A stretch of DNA of 52,495 nt from Pseudomonadota bacterium. GTDB lineage: Bacteria > Pseudomonadota > Gammaproteobacteria > Burkholderiales > Chitinibacteraceae. The translations under genes were made by a program, and so were the position numbers. The stretch is taken from NCBI GenBank assembly GCA_018261735.1, contig JAGTRM010000029.1:1-52495 (forward strand). The letters are read 5' to 3'. This document shows, one piece after another, positions 19,731-29,170 of this stretch. Positions within the stretch are counted from its first letter, which is position 1, and every line of letters begins with the position of its first letter. Below the pieces are notes generated by a model, which saw only the letters and a program-made list of their open reading frames with translations, searched no databases and was not told the origin of the DNA.

Positions 19731-20990
19731 ATGAAACTAGCAACTCTGGCATCGATGATGACCTTGGCCGCTTCGGCCCTGGTTGGCCATGCCTCTGCTG
19801 AAACAGTCAAAATGTTGTCGGTCGAGCCCAATATCCAGGCAGGGAAGGATTATTACAGCAATATCAAGAAGGCTTTCGAGGCCAAGAACCCAGGCGTGAC
19901 GGTGCAGATCGACTACATGGACGATGCCTCGTTCAAGTCGAAATTGCCCACGCTGCTGCAATCGAGCGCACGGCCGGACATTTTCTTTACCTGGACCGGC
20001 GGCGTGTTTTTTGAACAGGCCAAGGCCGGCATCCTGAAAGACGTGTCGGCTGAAATGAACGCCGGCTGGAAGGATGCATTCTCCCAGGCCGGCACGAACG
20101 CCATGGCCTACAAGGGCAAGGTCTACGGCGCACCGATGTACGCCGCCAGCGTGGTGCTCTGGTACAACAAGAAGCTCCTGGCGCAGGCCAAGATCGATCC
20201 GGCCTCGATCCAGAACTGGGACGATTTCCTGAACGCTGTCGGCAAGATCAAGGCTGCAGGCATGACGCCGATCGTGGTCGGCGGCAAGGACAAATGGCCG
20301 CTGCAGTTTTACTACGGTTACCTCGCCACGCGCATCGCCGGCAAGGATGGCTTGGCCAATGCCGATGCCGGTGCGGCGGGCGGCTTCGAGAATCCCGATT
20401 TTGTCCGGGTCGGCGCGGAGTTCAAGCGCCTGATCGATATGAAACCGTTCCAGCCCGGTTTCATGGATACCAACAACAACAAGGCCGCCGGGCTGTTCGG
20501 TGACGGCAAGGGCGTGTTTCACCTGATGGGCAACTGGCTGTACGGTTCGCAGCAGAAGAATTCCACTTCCGGCAAGGGGCTTGCCGACGATGAACTGGGC
20601 TTCATCCGCTTCCCGGCCGTGAAGGGCGGCAAGGGCAAGGCCACGGATACCTTTGGCGGCATCAACGGCTGGCTGGTGACCAAGGATGCCTCGCCTTCGA
20701 CCACCAAGTGGCTGAAGTTCCTGCTGAGCCGCGAAAACCAGATCGAAGGCGGCAAGCAGGCGCTGTGGTTGCCGATCGCCAAAGATGCCGGCAGCGGCGT
20801 GGCCAATCCGCTGATGCGCCAGATCGTGGCGCAGTTCGAGCAGGCGGATTATCACCAGCTCTATCTCGATCAGGCGCTGGGCGCCAGCGTGGGCGCGACG
20901 CTCAACGATGTTTCGGCAGAACTCGCCACGGGCGAAGTCTCGCCCAAGGAAGCCGCGCAGCGCGTGGAAGAAGCCCGCCGCATGCGTTGA
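19731..20990 (+). CDS. Sugar ABC transporter substrate-binding protein (CUT1 family)
   Basis: This is a 419-residue periplasmic binding protein with a signal peptide (residues 1 to about 23, ending GHASA). The fold is the extracellular solute-binding family 1, used for oligosaccharides: an N-terminal lobe with NIKKAFEAKNPGVTVQIDY, an aromatic-rich ligand cleft (FTWTGGVFFEQ, YKGKVYGAPMY), and a C-terminal domain with FGGINGWLVTKDA. AGGAGGAG precedes the ATG at 19731. It heads an operon with two permeases, a GH43 beta-xylosidase and an ATPase. Xylo-oligosaccharides are the likely ligand (inference from GH43 and XylR). Confidence 0.93.
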   Translation: MKLATLASMMTLAASALVGHASAETVKMLSVEPNIQAGKDYYSNIKKAFEAKNPGVTVQIDYMDDASFKSKLPTLLQSSARPDIFFTWTGGVFFEQAKAGILKDVSAEMNAGWKDAFSQAGTNAMAYKGKVYGAPMYAASVVLWYNKKLLAQAKIDPASIQNWDDFLNAVGKIKAAGMTPIVVGGKDKWPLQFYYGYLATRIAGKDGLANADAGAAGGFENPDFVRVGAEFKRLIDMKPFQPGFMDTNNNKAAGLFGDGKGVFHLMGNWLYGSQQKNSTSGKGLADDELGFIRFPAVKGGKGKATDTFGGINGWLVTKDASPSTTKWLKFLLSRENQIEGGKQALWLPIAKDAGSGVANPLMRQIVAQFEQADYHQLYLDQALGASVGATLNDVSAELATGEVSPKEAAQRVEEARRMR

Positions 20991-21006
20991 TTCATCCGCG
21001 GAATAA

Positions 21007-21039
21007 CGGCGGGCCGATCCGGTTGCGGATCGCCTGCCG
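21007..21039 (+). other. Intercistronic hairpin after the binding-protein gene
   Basis: A 14-bp stem with one bulged C and one G-U pair (CGGCGGG-CGATCCG paired with CGGATCG-CCTGCCG, loop GTTG) sits 17 bases after the binding-protein stop. There is no T-run. Such hairpins protect the 3' end of the upstream message and raise the binding protein over the permeases. Confidence 0.6.
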
Positions 21040-21081
21040 TAGCCTGCCAGTTCTCCCTTTTACCTGGAATCGGTGCCTGTC

Positions 21082-22017
21082 ATGACTGACGCGAAGGTTG
21101 CTGCTGCTCGCCCGTTGACGGCGAAAGCCCGTATTGCCCGCATGTATCGCGACGGCAAGCTCACCACGATCTTGCTGTTCCTGCCGCCGGCGCTGTTGCT
21201 GTTCACCCTGTTCGTGGTGACGCCCATCCTGAATGCCGCGCACCTGAGCCTGTATCGCTGGAGCGGCTTTGGCGAAGTCACCGATTATGTCGGGCTGAAG
21301 AATTACAGCACGCTGTTCGCGCATTCGATCTTCCACCAGTCGATGTGGAATTCGGTGAAGATCATCCTGGCGTCGATCCTGCTGCAGATTCCGCTGGCGC
21401 TGGGGCTCGCACTGCTGATTTACCGCAAGACGCCGACCAATACGCTGTTCCGGCTGGTGTTCCTCGCGCCGTACATCCTGGCCGAGATCGCTTCCGGCCT
21501 GATCTGGAGCTTCATGTTCGATGGCGACTACGGCGTATCGGCCCAGGTGGCCTCGGCGCTCTCGATGCCGTCGTTCTATATCCTCGCCGACAAGCAGTTC
21601 GCGTTCCTCGCCATCATCACCGTGATCGTGTGGAAGTACTTCGGCTTTCACATGATGATCTTCATCGCGGCGCTGCAGTCGGTGCCGGGCGAATTGCTGG
21701 AAGCGGCGTCGCTCGATTGCCGCAAAAGCTGGCAGATCGTTGCCTTCGTCAAGCTGCCGCTGATTTCGCATGCGATCAAGCTCAGCGTGTTCTTTTCCAT
21801 CATCGGCTCGCTGCAGGTGTTCGACATCATCATCCCGTTGACCAACGGCGGACCATCGAACTCCACGCACTCCATCGTCAGCTATCTCTACACCTTCGGC
21901 CTGACGCGCCTGAACGTGGGTTACGGCAGCGCCGTGGGCGTGGCGCTGTTCCTGTTCTGTGTCTTTACCGCGCTCACCTACAAGCGCTTGGTCATCCGTG
22001 AGGGGAAATCCGCATGA
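21082..22017 (+). CDS. Sugar ABC transporter permease 1
   Basis: This is a 311-residue inner-membrane permease (MalF type) with six predicted membrane helices and the EAA loop that docks to the ATPase (EAASLDCRKSWQIVAFVKLP). The normally conserved Gly of the EAA loop is Cys here. ATG at 21082 is used; GTG at 21073 is also in frame. The end overlaps the next permease by four bases (ATGA), showing translational coupling. It works with the following permease as the transmembrane channel for a xylose-containing oligosaccharide. Confidence 0.93.
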   Translation: MTDAKVAAARPLTAKARIARMYRDGKLTTILLFLPPALLLFTLFVVTPILNAAHLSLYRWSGFGEVTDYVGLKNYSTLFAHSIFHQSMWNSVKIILASILLQIPLALGLALLIYRKTPTNTLFRLVFLAPYILAEIASGLIWSFMFDGDYGVSAQVASALSMPSFYILADKQFAFLAIITVIVWKYFGFHMMIFIAALQSVPGELLEAASLDCRKSWQIVAFVKLPLISHAIKLSVFFSIIGSLQVFDIIIPLTNGGPSNSTHSIVSYLYTFGLTRLNVGYGSAVGVALFLFCVFTALTYKRLVIREGKSA

Positions 22018-22844
22018 GCAGCAAACCTGGCATGGCTACCCTGGGGCGCGCCGCCGTGTTGTCGATTGCGGCCGCCTTCGTGATCCTTCCGCTGGTGGCG
22101 ACTTTCCTCGGCGGCTTCAAGACCATCGGGGAGTTGCGCAGCTCGCCGTTTGGCCTGCCGCCGCATTGGGACATGAGCTACTACGGCGAAATCCTGCATA
22201 ACCCGCAGTTCTGGTCTTACCTGCAAAGCTCGCTGTTCGTATCCTTGAGTGCGGTGCTGCTGACCCTGCTCTGCGCCTCGATGGCGGCCTATGTGTTCGC
22301 GCACATCCGCTTCTTCGGCTCGAAAATGTTGCTGTCCTACCTGTTGCTGGGGATGATGTTTCCGTTCGCCACGGCGATTTTGCCTCTCTTCATCAAGATC
22401 CGCGATCTGGGCCTGCTCGATAACTACCTGGGCGTGATCCTGCCGCAGACGGCGTTTTCGATGGCGTTCGCGATCGTGTTGTTCAAGAGCTTTTTCGAGC
22501 AGTTGCCGCATGAATTGTTCGAGGCGGCCTACGTGGAAGGCTGCAGCTACACGCGTTTTTTCTTCCAGTTCACCCTGCCGCTCTCGACCCCGATCCTGGC
22601 CACGGTCGGCACCTTCGTCTTCGTGCAGAGCTGGAACAACTACCTGCTGCCGCTGGTGGTGATCAACAGCCGCGAGATGTTTACCTGGCCGCTGGGCATG
22701 ATGCAGTTCCGCGGCGAATTCATCGTCGAGTGGAACAAGATCCTGGCCTTTGTCTCGCTGACCATTTTCCCGGCGATCGTGTTTTTTCTCGCCGCTCAGA
22801 AATACATCGTCGCCGGCCTGACCCGCGGCTCGGTGAAAGGCTGA
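22014..22844 (+). CDS. Sugar ABC transporter permease 2
   Basis: This is a 276-residue permease of the MalG type with six membrane helices and a standard EAA loop (EAAYVEGCSYTRFFFQFTLP). It overlaps the preceding permease by ATGA and lies five bases before the GH43 gene. It forms the heterodimeric membrane channel of the importer. Confidence 0.94.
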   Translation: MSSKPGMATLGRAAVLSIAAAFVILPLVATFLGGFKTIGELRSSPFGLPPHWDMSYYGEILHNPQFWSYLQSSLFVSLSAVLLTLLCASMAAYVFAHIRFFGSKMLLSYLLLGMMFPFATAILPLFIKIRDLGLLDNYLGVILPQTAFSMAFAIVLFKSFFEQLPHELFEAAYVEGCSYTRFFFQFTLPLSTPILATVGTFVFVQSWNNYLLPLVVINSREMFTWPLGMMQFRGEFIVEWNKILAFVSLTIFPAIVFFLAAQKYIVAGLTRGSVKG

Positions 22845-22849
22845 TTCTC

Positions 22850-24466
22850 ATGACCAACGCACTTCAAAACCAAATGATCCAGAATCCGATCCTCAAGGGC
22901 TTCAACCCGGACCCCTCCATCGTGCGGGTTGGCGACGACTACTACATCGCCACCTCCACCTTCGAGTGGTATCCGGGCGTGCAGATTCACCATTCGCGCG
23001 ATCTGGTGCACTGGCAGTTGATCGCCCGGCCGCTCAACCGGGCGGCCCAGCTCGATATGCGCGGCAACGGCGATTCCTGCGGCGTGTGGGCGCCTTGCCT
23101 GACCTATGCCGACGGCCTGTTCTGGCTGGCGTACAGCGATGTGAAGCGCAAGGACGGCAATTTCAAGGACGTGCACAACTATCTGGTCACCGCGCCCGAG
23201 ATTACCGGTCCGTGGTCGGACCCGGTTTATCTCAATTCCAGCGGTTTCGACCCGTCACTGTTCCATGACGCTGACGGGCGCAAGTGGCTGGTGAACCTGG
23301 TCTGGGATCATCGCGCGCGCCCTTCCAAGTTCGGCGGCATCCTGCTGCAGGAATACGATGCAGAGAACAAGAAGCTCACCGGCCCGATCAACAACATCTT
23401 CAAGGGCAGCCCGCTCGGCTTGACCGAAGGCCCGCACCTCTACCGGCGCGACGGGTATTACTACCTCATGACGGCCGAAGGCGGTACCGGCTACCGGCAT
23501 GCAGTGTCCTTGGCGCGCTCGCAAAGCATCGCCGGCCCGTACGAATTGCACCCGCAATGGCATGTGCTGACCTCGCGCTTTTTTGTCGATTCGCCGCTGC
23601 AGCGTTCGGGCCACGGCGATATCGTGGAAACCCAGCACGGCGAAACCTACCTGGTGCATTTGACCGGCCGCCCGATCGCCGGCCTGCACCGCACTCCGCT
23701 GGGACGGGAAACCGCGATCCAGAGGGCGCAATGGGATGCCGATGGCTGGCTGCGCATGAGCGGCGAGGCGTTCGCGCCGCAGGAGCAGGTGCCGGCGCCG
23801 GACTTGCCGGCCTGTCTGTTCCCTCCCGAGCCGGTGCGCCACGATTTCGATGGCAAGCAGTTGCCGCTGGCTTTCCAGTGGCTGCGCACGCCGCACCCGG
23901 AGCGCCTGTTCAGCCTGACGGCGCGGCCCGGCTTCCTGCGCCTGACCGGACGCGAATCGGTGGGCAGCTGGTTCGAGCAATCCTTGATCGCCCGGCGCCA
24001 GACCGCACTGAGCTACCGCGCCGAAACGGTGGTGCAGGCCCTGCCGGCCAACTACCAGCAGATGGCCGGGCTGATCGCCTACTACAACCGCTTCGCTTTC
24101 CATTATCTGGCGCTGACCTGGGACAGCACGGCGGGCACTTGCCTGCAGATATTTTCCTGCGCCGGCGACTGGCCCGAGGGCCGCCTTACGCTGGCGCTGG
24201 AGCAGCCGGTTCCCGTTCCCGCCGGCGAGCCCATCCGCATGCGCATCGAGGTGGACGGCTGCGCGCTGCGTTTTGCTTATGCCACGGGCAACGAGGCGTG
24301 GCAGCGCATCGGCCCGGTGCTCGATGCCTCGCTGTTGTCGGACGAGGCCGGGCAGGGCGAGCACGGCAACTTCACCGGCGCGTTTGTTGGCATGAGCGCC
24401 AACGATGTGAGCGGCGCCGCGATGACGGCGGATTTTGATTATTTCGACTATGAAGACAGGGCCTGA
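22850..24466 (+). CDS. xynB: GH43 beta-xylosidase
   Basis: This is a 538-residue intracellular glycosidase without a signal peptide. The N-terminal five-bladed propeller (residues 1 to about 310) shows the three GH43 acids: the base Asp in [10 protein letters not shown] near residue 18, the pKa-tuning Asp in SSGFDPSLF near residue 132, and the acid Glu in [10 protein letters not shown] near residue 193. A C-terminal beta-sandwich (about 330-538) is typical of the GH43 xylosidase group with ~535 residues. It would cleave xylose from imported xylo-oligosaccharides. Its place inside the ABC operon, beside XylR, supports this. Arabinofuranosidase side activity is possible, as in close relatives. 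Confidence 0.92.
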   Translation: MTNALQNQMIQNPILKGFNPDPSIVRVGDDYYIATSTFEWYPGVQIHHSRDLVHWQLIARPLNRAAQLDMRGNGDSCGVWAPCLTYADGLFWLAYSDVKRKDGNFKDVHNYLVTAPEITGPWSDPVYLNSSGFDPSLFHDADGRKWLVNLVWDHRARPSKFGGILLQEYDAENKKLTGPINNIFKGSPLGLTEGPHLYRRDGYYYLMTAEGGTGYRHAVSLARSQSIAGPYELHPQWHVLTSRFFVDSPLQRSGHGDIVETQHGETYLVHLTGRPIAGLHRTPLGRETAIQRAQWDADGWLRMSGEAFAPQEQVPAPDLPACLFPPEPVRHDFDGKQLPLAFQWLRTPHPERLFSLTARPGFLRLTGRESVGSWFEQSLIARRQTALSYRAETVVQALPANYQQMAGLIAYYNRFAFHYLALTWDSTAGTCLQIFSCAGDWPEGRLTLALEQPVPVPAGEPIRMRIEVDGCALRFAYATGNEAWQRIGPVLDASLLSDEAGQGEHGNFTGAFVGMSANDVSGAAMTADFDYFDYEDRA

Positions 24467-24512
24467 CCCGGGCTGCCCCGGCTTCCCTGCATCACGCGTA
24501 CAAGGATCCAAC

Positions 24513-25514
24513 ATGGCAACGGTACAGTTCAAGAACGTCAACAAATGCTTCGGCGCGACCGAGGTCATCCCGGATATCTCGCTGAACATTCCGCATGGCT
24601 CGTTCACGGTGTTTGTCGGCCCCTCCGGCTGCGGAAAATCCACGCTACTGCGCATGGTGGCGGGCCTGGAGGAAGTCAGCGCCGGCAGCATCGCGATCGA
24701 CCAGCAGGATGTGACCTTCGTTCGCCCGGTCGATCGTGGCGTGGCGATGGTGTTCCAATCGTATGCGCTGTATCCGCACATGAACGTGGAGCAGAACATC
24801 GGCTTTGGCCTGAAAATGGCCAAGGTGCCTGCCGACGAGGTCAAACGGCGCGTGCATGCGGCGGCGGAAACGCTGCAGCTCGACCAGCTGCTCAAGCGCA
24901 AGCCGGGCGAACTCTCCGGCGGGCAGCGCCAGCGCGTGGCGATCGGCCGGGCGATCGTGCGCGAGCCCAAGGTTTTCCTCTTCGACGAACCGCTCTCCAA
25001 CCTCGATGCGGCGCTGCGCACCCAGATGCGCATCGAGTTGGCGCAGCTGCACAAGCGCCTGGGCGCCACCATGATCTACGTGACGCACGACCAGGTCGAA
25101 GCCATGACCCTGGCCGACCAGATCGTGGTGCTCAACAAGGGCCGCATCGAGCAGGTCGGCTCGCCGATGGAGCTGTACCTGAATCCGCGCACGCTCTTCG
25201 TCGCCGGCTTTATCGGCTCGCCGAAAATGAACCTGATCAATGGCGCGACAGCCGGGCGCTTCGATGCGCACACGCTGGGCATCCGGCCGGAGCACATCGA
25301 TATCTGTCATGACGCCGGACAATGGCAGGGCAAAGTCATCATCTCGGAGCAACTGGGCAGCGATACTTACCTGCACCTCGACGTGCCCGGTGCCGGCAAC
25401 ATCATTGCGCGTGCGCCGGGCGATGCCTCGTTCACTGCGGGACAGCAAGTCGGGCTTGCTCCCCGCAACGACTGCCTGCACCGCTTCGACGCACAAGGTC
25501 AGGCATTGGAGTAA
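24513..25514 (+). CDS. Sugar ABC transporter ATP-binding protein (UgpC/MalK type)
   Basis: This is a 333-residue ATPase with Walker [10 protein letters not shown], signature [14 protein letters not shown], Walker [13 protein letters not shown], the H-loop [10 protein letters not shown], and a C-terminal OB/TOBE regulatory domain beginning near residue 240. It is somewhat shorter than MalK (371 residues). It supplies energy to the two permeases upstream, separated from them by the beta-xylosidase gene, which is unusual but keeps everything in one operon. The ATG at 24513 follows AAGGA. Confidence 0.93.
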   Translation: MATVQFKNVNKCFGATEVIPDISLNIPHGSFTVFVGPSGCGKSTLLRMVAGLEEVSAGSIAIDQQDVTFVRPVDRGVAMVFQSYALYPHMNVEQNIGFGLKMAKVPADEVKRRVHAAAETLQLDQLLKRKPGELSGGQRQRVAIGRAIVREPKVFLFDEPLSNLDAALRTQMRIELAQLHKRLGATMIYVTHDQVEAMTLADQIVVLNKGRIEQVGSPMELYLNPRTLFVAGFIGSPKMNLINGATAGRFDAHTLGIRPEHIDICHDAGQWQGKVIISEQLGSDTYLHLDVPGAGNIIARAPGDASFTAGQQVGLAPRNDCLHRFDAQGQALE

Positions 25515-25569
25515 GTCCTTCTCCGGCCGTGACTGCTCTGCGCGATACAGGAAGCTGTTTCAGCAGACT

Positions 25570-25598
25570 GAGGCCCATCCCGGGCCTCTTTGCTTTTT
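25570..25598 (+). terminator. Terminator of the xylo-oligosaccharide operon
   Basis: A 7-bp perfect GC stem (GAGGCCC / GGGCCTC) with a 5-base loop is followed by TTTGCTTTTTG, 56 bases after the ATPase stop and just before the end of the convergent LacI gene. Confidence 0.85.
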
Positions 25599-25620
25599 GG
25601 TGGGGTGATTGAACACGGTT

Positions 25621-26700
25621 TCAGTTGCCATACAGCCCATGGTTCTTGGTGCTGACCGCAGCCTTGATTTTTTTGCTGCCGACCCGTTTTACCGAGCTGC
25701 GCGCGGCCACTTTCCCGCTCAGCAACAGGGTGCGGAACGGCGCATCCGGCCGGGTCATGCGCAGTTGCAGCAGCCGCAGCGCTTCCTCGCCCAGTTCATC
25801 GCGCGGGACATGCACGGCGGTGAGCGGAACGTCGTGAATTTCGGCCAGATTGAATCCGTCCATGCTCATGATGGAAATATCGCCCGGCACGGATAGCCCC
25901 AGGCTTTGCAGCGCTTCATAGGCGCCAACCGCCATGAAATCGCCGCCGGCAAGAATGGCGGTCGGGTACTGCTCGCGGCTGTGGCCGGCAAGGAAGGTGG
26001 CAATGGCTTCGCGCGCTTCTGCCGTGCCAAAGCCGGAAGTGGCGACCAGGTGGCGGCCGTCATCGAAATCCATGTTGTGGTTGGCAAAGGCATCCTTGAT
26101 GCCGCTCAGGCGTCGCTCCATCGTGATGCGGCGCACGCACATCAAAGTCAGGATGCTGCGATGCCCGTGCTCGATCAGGTAGTTGGCCGAAAACTCGCCA
26201 ATCTGTTGGTGGTCGGGCAACACCGCGTCCAGGCGCATGTTGCGGTCGGTGCAGTTGATCAGCACGCAGGGCTTTCCGACATCGGCAGCCACTTCATGAA
26301 CGTGCGGATCGTCGATACCGATGATGATGGCGGCCTCACAGGCGGGATCGCTGATTTTTTTCAGGAATAGCGGCACATCGCAATCGTTTTCCTCCAGGGC
26401 ACAGTAATTGATGCGCACATCATGGCGCAGCACCGCATCGCGAATGCCCTGGACCACCTTGTAGTAAAAAATATCCGTGCGAAAATCGAAGGCGCGCGAC
26501 GGCGCAAAGACCGTCACGTTGTTGAACAGCAAGCGCCCTGCCGACATCTCGGTCAGCACCCCCTGGAATTTGGCGCATTCGAGCACCCGCTGCTTGACCT
26601 CGGCACTGGTATTCGATTTCCCTGCCAGCACACGGGAAACCGTACTGATCGATACCCCCGTCAGTTGTGCGATCTCCTTGATCTTCAGTCTTCCACTCAT
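25621..26700 (-). CDS. LacI-family transcriptional regulator (first of a tandem pair)
   Basis: This is a 359-residue repressor-type regulator. Residues about 4-50 form the LacI helix-turn-helix (IKEIAQLTGVSISTVSRVLA) with the hinge helix, and the rest is a periplasmic-binding-type ligand and dimer domain (AAIIIGID, TAILAGGDFMAVGAYEAL, ISIMSMDGFNLAE). The C-terminus ends in a Lys-rich tail. The start is uncertain: ATG at 26700 or 26712, both with weak ribosome sites; 26700 is chosen for the usual N-terminal spacing. It follows the second LacI gene by 54 bases on the same strand, and both point away from the GH105-KduI operon. A uronate or oligouronide effector is likely (inference). Confidence 0.9.
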   Translation of the reverse strand: MSGRLKIKEIAQLTGVSISTVSRVLAGKSNTSAEVKQRVLECAKFQGVLTEMSAGRLLFNNVTVFAPSRAFDFRTDIFYYKVVQGIRDAVLRHDVRINYCALEENDCDVPLFLKKISDPACEAAIIIGIDDPHVHEVAADVGKPCVLINCTDRNMRLDAVLPDHQQIGEFSANYLIEHGHRSILTLMCVRRITMERRLSGIKDAFANHNMDFDDGRHLVATSGFGTAEAREAIATFLAGHSREQYPTAILAGGDFMAVGAYEALQSLGLSVPGDISIMSMDGFNLAEIHDVPLTAVHVPRDELGEEALRLLQLRMTRPDAPFRTLLLSGKVAARSSVKRVGSKKIKAAVSTKNHGLYGN

Positions 26701-26754
26701 GATGACGCCCATTCAAAAATCGGAAGTAAAACGCCTGCCGATACGCGCGTGTTT

Positions 26755-27834
26755 TCAGCTTGTCGGATCAATAACCGTTGCCGCTGCCGTCGATTGACGC
26801 ACCGCCAGCGAACACGCCAGCTCGATGCGGCGCGGGATGCCGGCGCCGCCGGAAATCAGTTCCTGCAGCAATTCCAGCGCCGTGGCGCCCATTTCACTCA
26901 CCGGCAAATGCACGGTCGTCAGCGGCGGATCGACATATTCGGCAAACGGCAAATCGTTCATGCCGATTACGGAGACGTCTTCCGGAACCTTGAGTCCAAG
27001 CTGGTTGAGCGCCCTGATCGCACCGACGGCCAAACTGTCCCCGGCACATAGTATCGCCGTAAATTCTTGAGGTTTGCCACGCATCTTGTCCGTCACTGCC
27101 TGTTCGGCCAGTTCCGGCAGCCAATCGTCGACGGAGATGGTCAACGCATCTTCGAATGGCAATCCGTGGTGCCGCATCGAATCACGCCAGCCATCGAGGC
27201 GCTGCTCGATGGTGCGCCGTCCCGGGCACATCAGGAAAGCGATCCGGCGATGGCCCAGACTCACCAGATAGTCGGCCGCCAATCTGGCCGCAGAGCGGTT
27301 GCACGGCAGCACGCTCGACAAGCGCATCAGCGGGTCGTCGCTGTTGACCAGCACGACCGGTTTGGTGAATTTCGCCGCTGCATCCAGGATGAGCGGGTCG
27401 TCGACCGTCTGGAAAATCACGCCCGCCACCGAGGCGTCTTCAAGCAGGTCGGCAATCACCGCGATGCCGGAATCGGGGATGGGTTGTATGAGGATCTCGA
27501 TCCCCATCATCGCGGCGCGCTGCTTCAGCCCTTCGAGCACGTACCACGTGAACTGGTTGCGTGAGTAATCGACCATCGCGGCCCGCGAAGTGGCCAGAAT
27601 GACCCGCGTACCACCAATTTCGATCGGCACGGCATAACGCACGGCACGCGCCACCTCCTGCACGCTGCGGCGCAGCTCCGGGTTGACGCCTTTTTCGCCC
27701 GACAGCGCCCGCGAAACCGTGCTGACCGAAACCCCGCACCGCTTCGCGATGTCTTCAAGCCGTGCACGGCGCGGCGCCATGTCGACAGCCTGTTCCGGAT
27801 CCGCGCTGCCGGCCGCGTTTTCTTTCTTTTTCAT
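26755..27834 (-). CDS. LacI-family transcriptional regulator (second of a tandem pair)
   Basis: This is a 359-residue LacI-family regulator with the helix-turn-helix at residues about 24-45 (LEDIAKRCGVSVSTVSRALS) and the ligand domain (DDPLILDAAAKF, TAILCAGDSLAVGAIRALNQ, VSVIGMNDLPFAEYVDPPLT). A Lys/Glu-rich N-terminal tail of about 20 residues precedes the DNA-binding domain. ATG at 27834 follows AGGGTGG; ATG at 27858 is an alternative. It is divergent from the GH105 gene, and the palindrome TATTGCGCAATA in between has the central CG typical of LacI operators. Having two different LacI proteins side by side suggests that the locus answers to two inducers or that each controls one of the two downstream operons. 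Confidence 0.92.
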   Translation of the reverse strand: MKKKENAAGSADPEQAVDMAPRRARLEDIAKRCGVSVSTVSRALSGEKGVNPELRRSVQEVARAVRYAVPIEIGGTRVILATSRAAMVDYSRNQFTWYVLEGLKQRAAMMGIEILIQPIPDSGIAVIADLLEDASVAGVIFQTVDDPLILDAAAKFTKPVVLVNSDDPLMRLSSVLPCNRSAARLAADYLVSLGHRRIAFLMCPGRRTIEQRLDGWRDSMRHHGLPFEDALTISVDDWLPELAEQAVTDKMRGKPQEFTAILCAGDSLAVGAIRALNQLGLKVPEDVSVIGMNDLPFAEYVDPPLTTVHLPVSEMGATALELLQELISGGAGIPRRIELACSLAVRQSTAAATVIDPTS

Positions 27835-27984
27835 TCCGTTTCCACCCTTTTTGCCCATTGTAATAGCAAGTGGCGCCAGCCGACGGTCAGCCTCTTTGCG
27901 CAAGGGCGCCCCGGATTCCCTGCCGGGCAAAGTCATGCGCAGCAGAGGACGCCACTTTTGACCTGATTCTGCAAAAAATTTTCG

Positions 27985-28023
27985 TATTGCGCAATATGCA
28001 AACAGGTGCATAAAATGTTTGCA
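27985..28023 (+). promoter_or_regulatory. Promoter and LacI-type operators before GH105
   Basis: A perfect 12-bp palindrome TATTGCGCAATA (27985-27996) overlaps a -35-like TTGCGC (27987-27992); an 18-base spacer leads to TAAAAT (28011-28016). Around the -10 lies a second inverted repeat, TGCAAACA (27997-28004) and TGTTTGCA (28016-28023). Both fit dimeric repressor sites, one for each of the tandem LacI regulators being an attractive reading. Confidence 0.6.
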
Positions 28024-28070
28024 AATCAAGGCAGGATTCACCCATTTCCCATTCACAAGGTTTTTCAAAC

Positions 28071-29153
28071 ATGACCTATCACCCAAGCTTGAACGAACAA
28101 CTGGATCTGCTTGTTCGTGGCATCACCGGGCTCAAAGACAACGGCCGTTTCCAGGAACCGAATCTCGACGGCACGCCGGGCGACTACATCTCTTTCGATA
28201 GCTGGGAGTGGCCGCAGGGCGTCGGCTTGTTTGGCCTGGTCAAACTCTGGCAAGCCACCGGCCGTGAAGATCTGCGCCTATTGATCGAAGGCTGGTTCGA
28301 GCGCCGCATTGCGGCCGGATTGCCCAAGCTCAACATCAACACCACGGCCCCGATGCTGCCGCTTTCCATGCTGTGGGCGAGCACGCGCGATCCGCGCTGG
28401 CAGGCGCCGCTCGATGCCTGGGCCGACGAGGTCATGACCAAGCTGCCCCGTACCCCGGAAATGGCTTTCCAGCACGTCGTTTCCGATGGCGTCAACGATA
28501 ACGAAGTGTGGGATGACACGCTGTTCATGGTGGCGCTCTTCCTCGCCAGTTACGGTAAAGCCTCCGGCCGGCAGGAACTGGTCGAAGAATCCATCCGCCA
28601 GTTCCTGGTGCATGCCCGTTACCTCAATGATCCGGAAACCGGTCTGTGGTTCCACGGCTGGGCCTTCAACGGGCGCCACAACTTTGCCCGCGCCCGCTGG
28701 GCGCGCGGCAATGCCTGGATCACGGCCGGCATTCTGGAATTCATCGAACTCGCCGATCTCAAGGGCGGGGTGCGCGACTATTTCCTTGGCTGCCTCGAAG
28801 CCCAGGTTGAAACGCTGGTCCGCCTGCAGGCACCGAGCGGTGCCTGGCATACCCTGCTCGACGACCCGACTTCCTACGAGGAAATCTCGGCGACGGCCGG
28901 CTTTGGCTATGGCCTGCTCAAGGCCGCGCGCCTGGGTCTTGGTCGTCCGCAGTGGCATGAAGCCGGGTTGCGCGCGCTGCAGGCGGTACGCAACAACATC
29001 GACGCCGCCGGCACCGTGCTGAACGTTTCCTACGGCACGCGCATGGGGCGCGATCTGCAGTTCTACAAGGATATCCCGATCCAGCCCACCGGCTACGGGC
29101 AGGCGCTGGCCATGCTCTGCCTGGTTGAAGCCACCCAGCACGACATCGCATAA
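28071..29153 (+). CDS. GH105 unsaturated glucuronyl/galacturonyl hydrolase (YteR-like)
   Basis: This is a 360-residue cytosolic enzyme of the GH88/GH105 (alpha/alpha)6-barrel group. The expected catalytic Asp lies in NDNEVWDDTLFMVALF near residue 147, and conserved aromatic segments are visible (SFDSWEWPQGVGLFGL, WFHGWAFNGRHNFARARWARGNAW). The family hydrates the 4,5 double bond of unsaturated uronic acids at the ends of lyase products, releasing 5-keto-4-deoxyuronate. No signal peptide is seen, so imported oligouronides are the substrate. It begins an operon with kduI, which acts on its product. Whether the substrate is a pectin, rhamnogalacturonan or glucuronan fragment cannot be told from the sequence. 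Confidence 0.9.
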   Translation: MTYHPSLNEQLDLLVRGITGLKDNGRFQEPNLDGTPGDYISFDSWEWPQGVGLFGLVKLWQATGREDLRLLIEGWFERRIAAGLPKLNINTTAPMLPLSMLWASTRDPRWQAPLDAWADEVMTKLPRTPEMAFQHVVSDGVNDNEVWDDTLFMVALFLASYGKASGRQELVEESIRQFLVHARYLNDPETGLWFHGWAFNGRHNFARARWARGNAWITAGILEFIELADLKGGVRDYFLGCLEAQVETLVRLQAPSGAWHTLLDDPTSYEEISATAGFGYGLLKAARLGLGRPQWHEAGLRALQAVRNNIDAAGTVLNVSYGTRMGRDLQFYKDIPIQPTGYGQALAMLCLVEATQHDIA

Positions 29154-29170
29154 CCGGACGGAGAAAGAGC

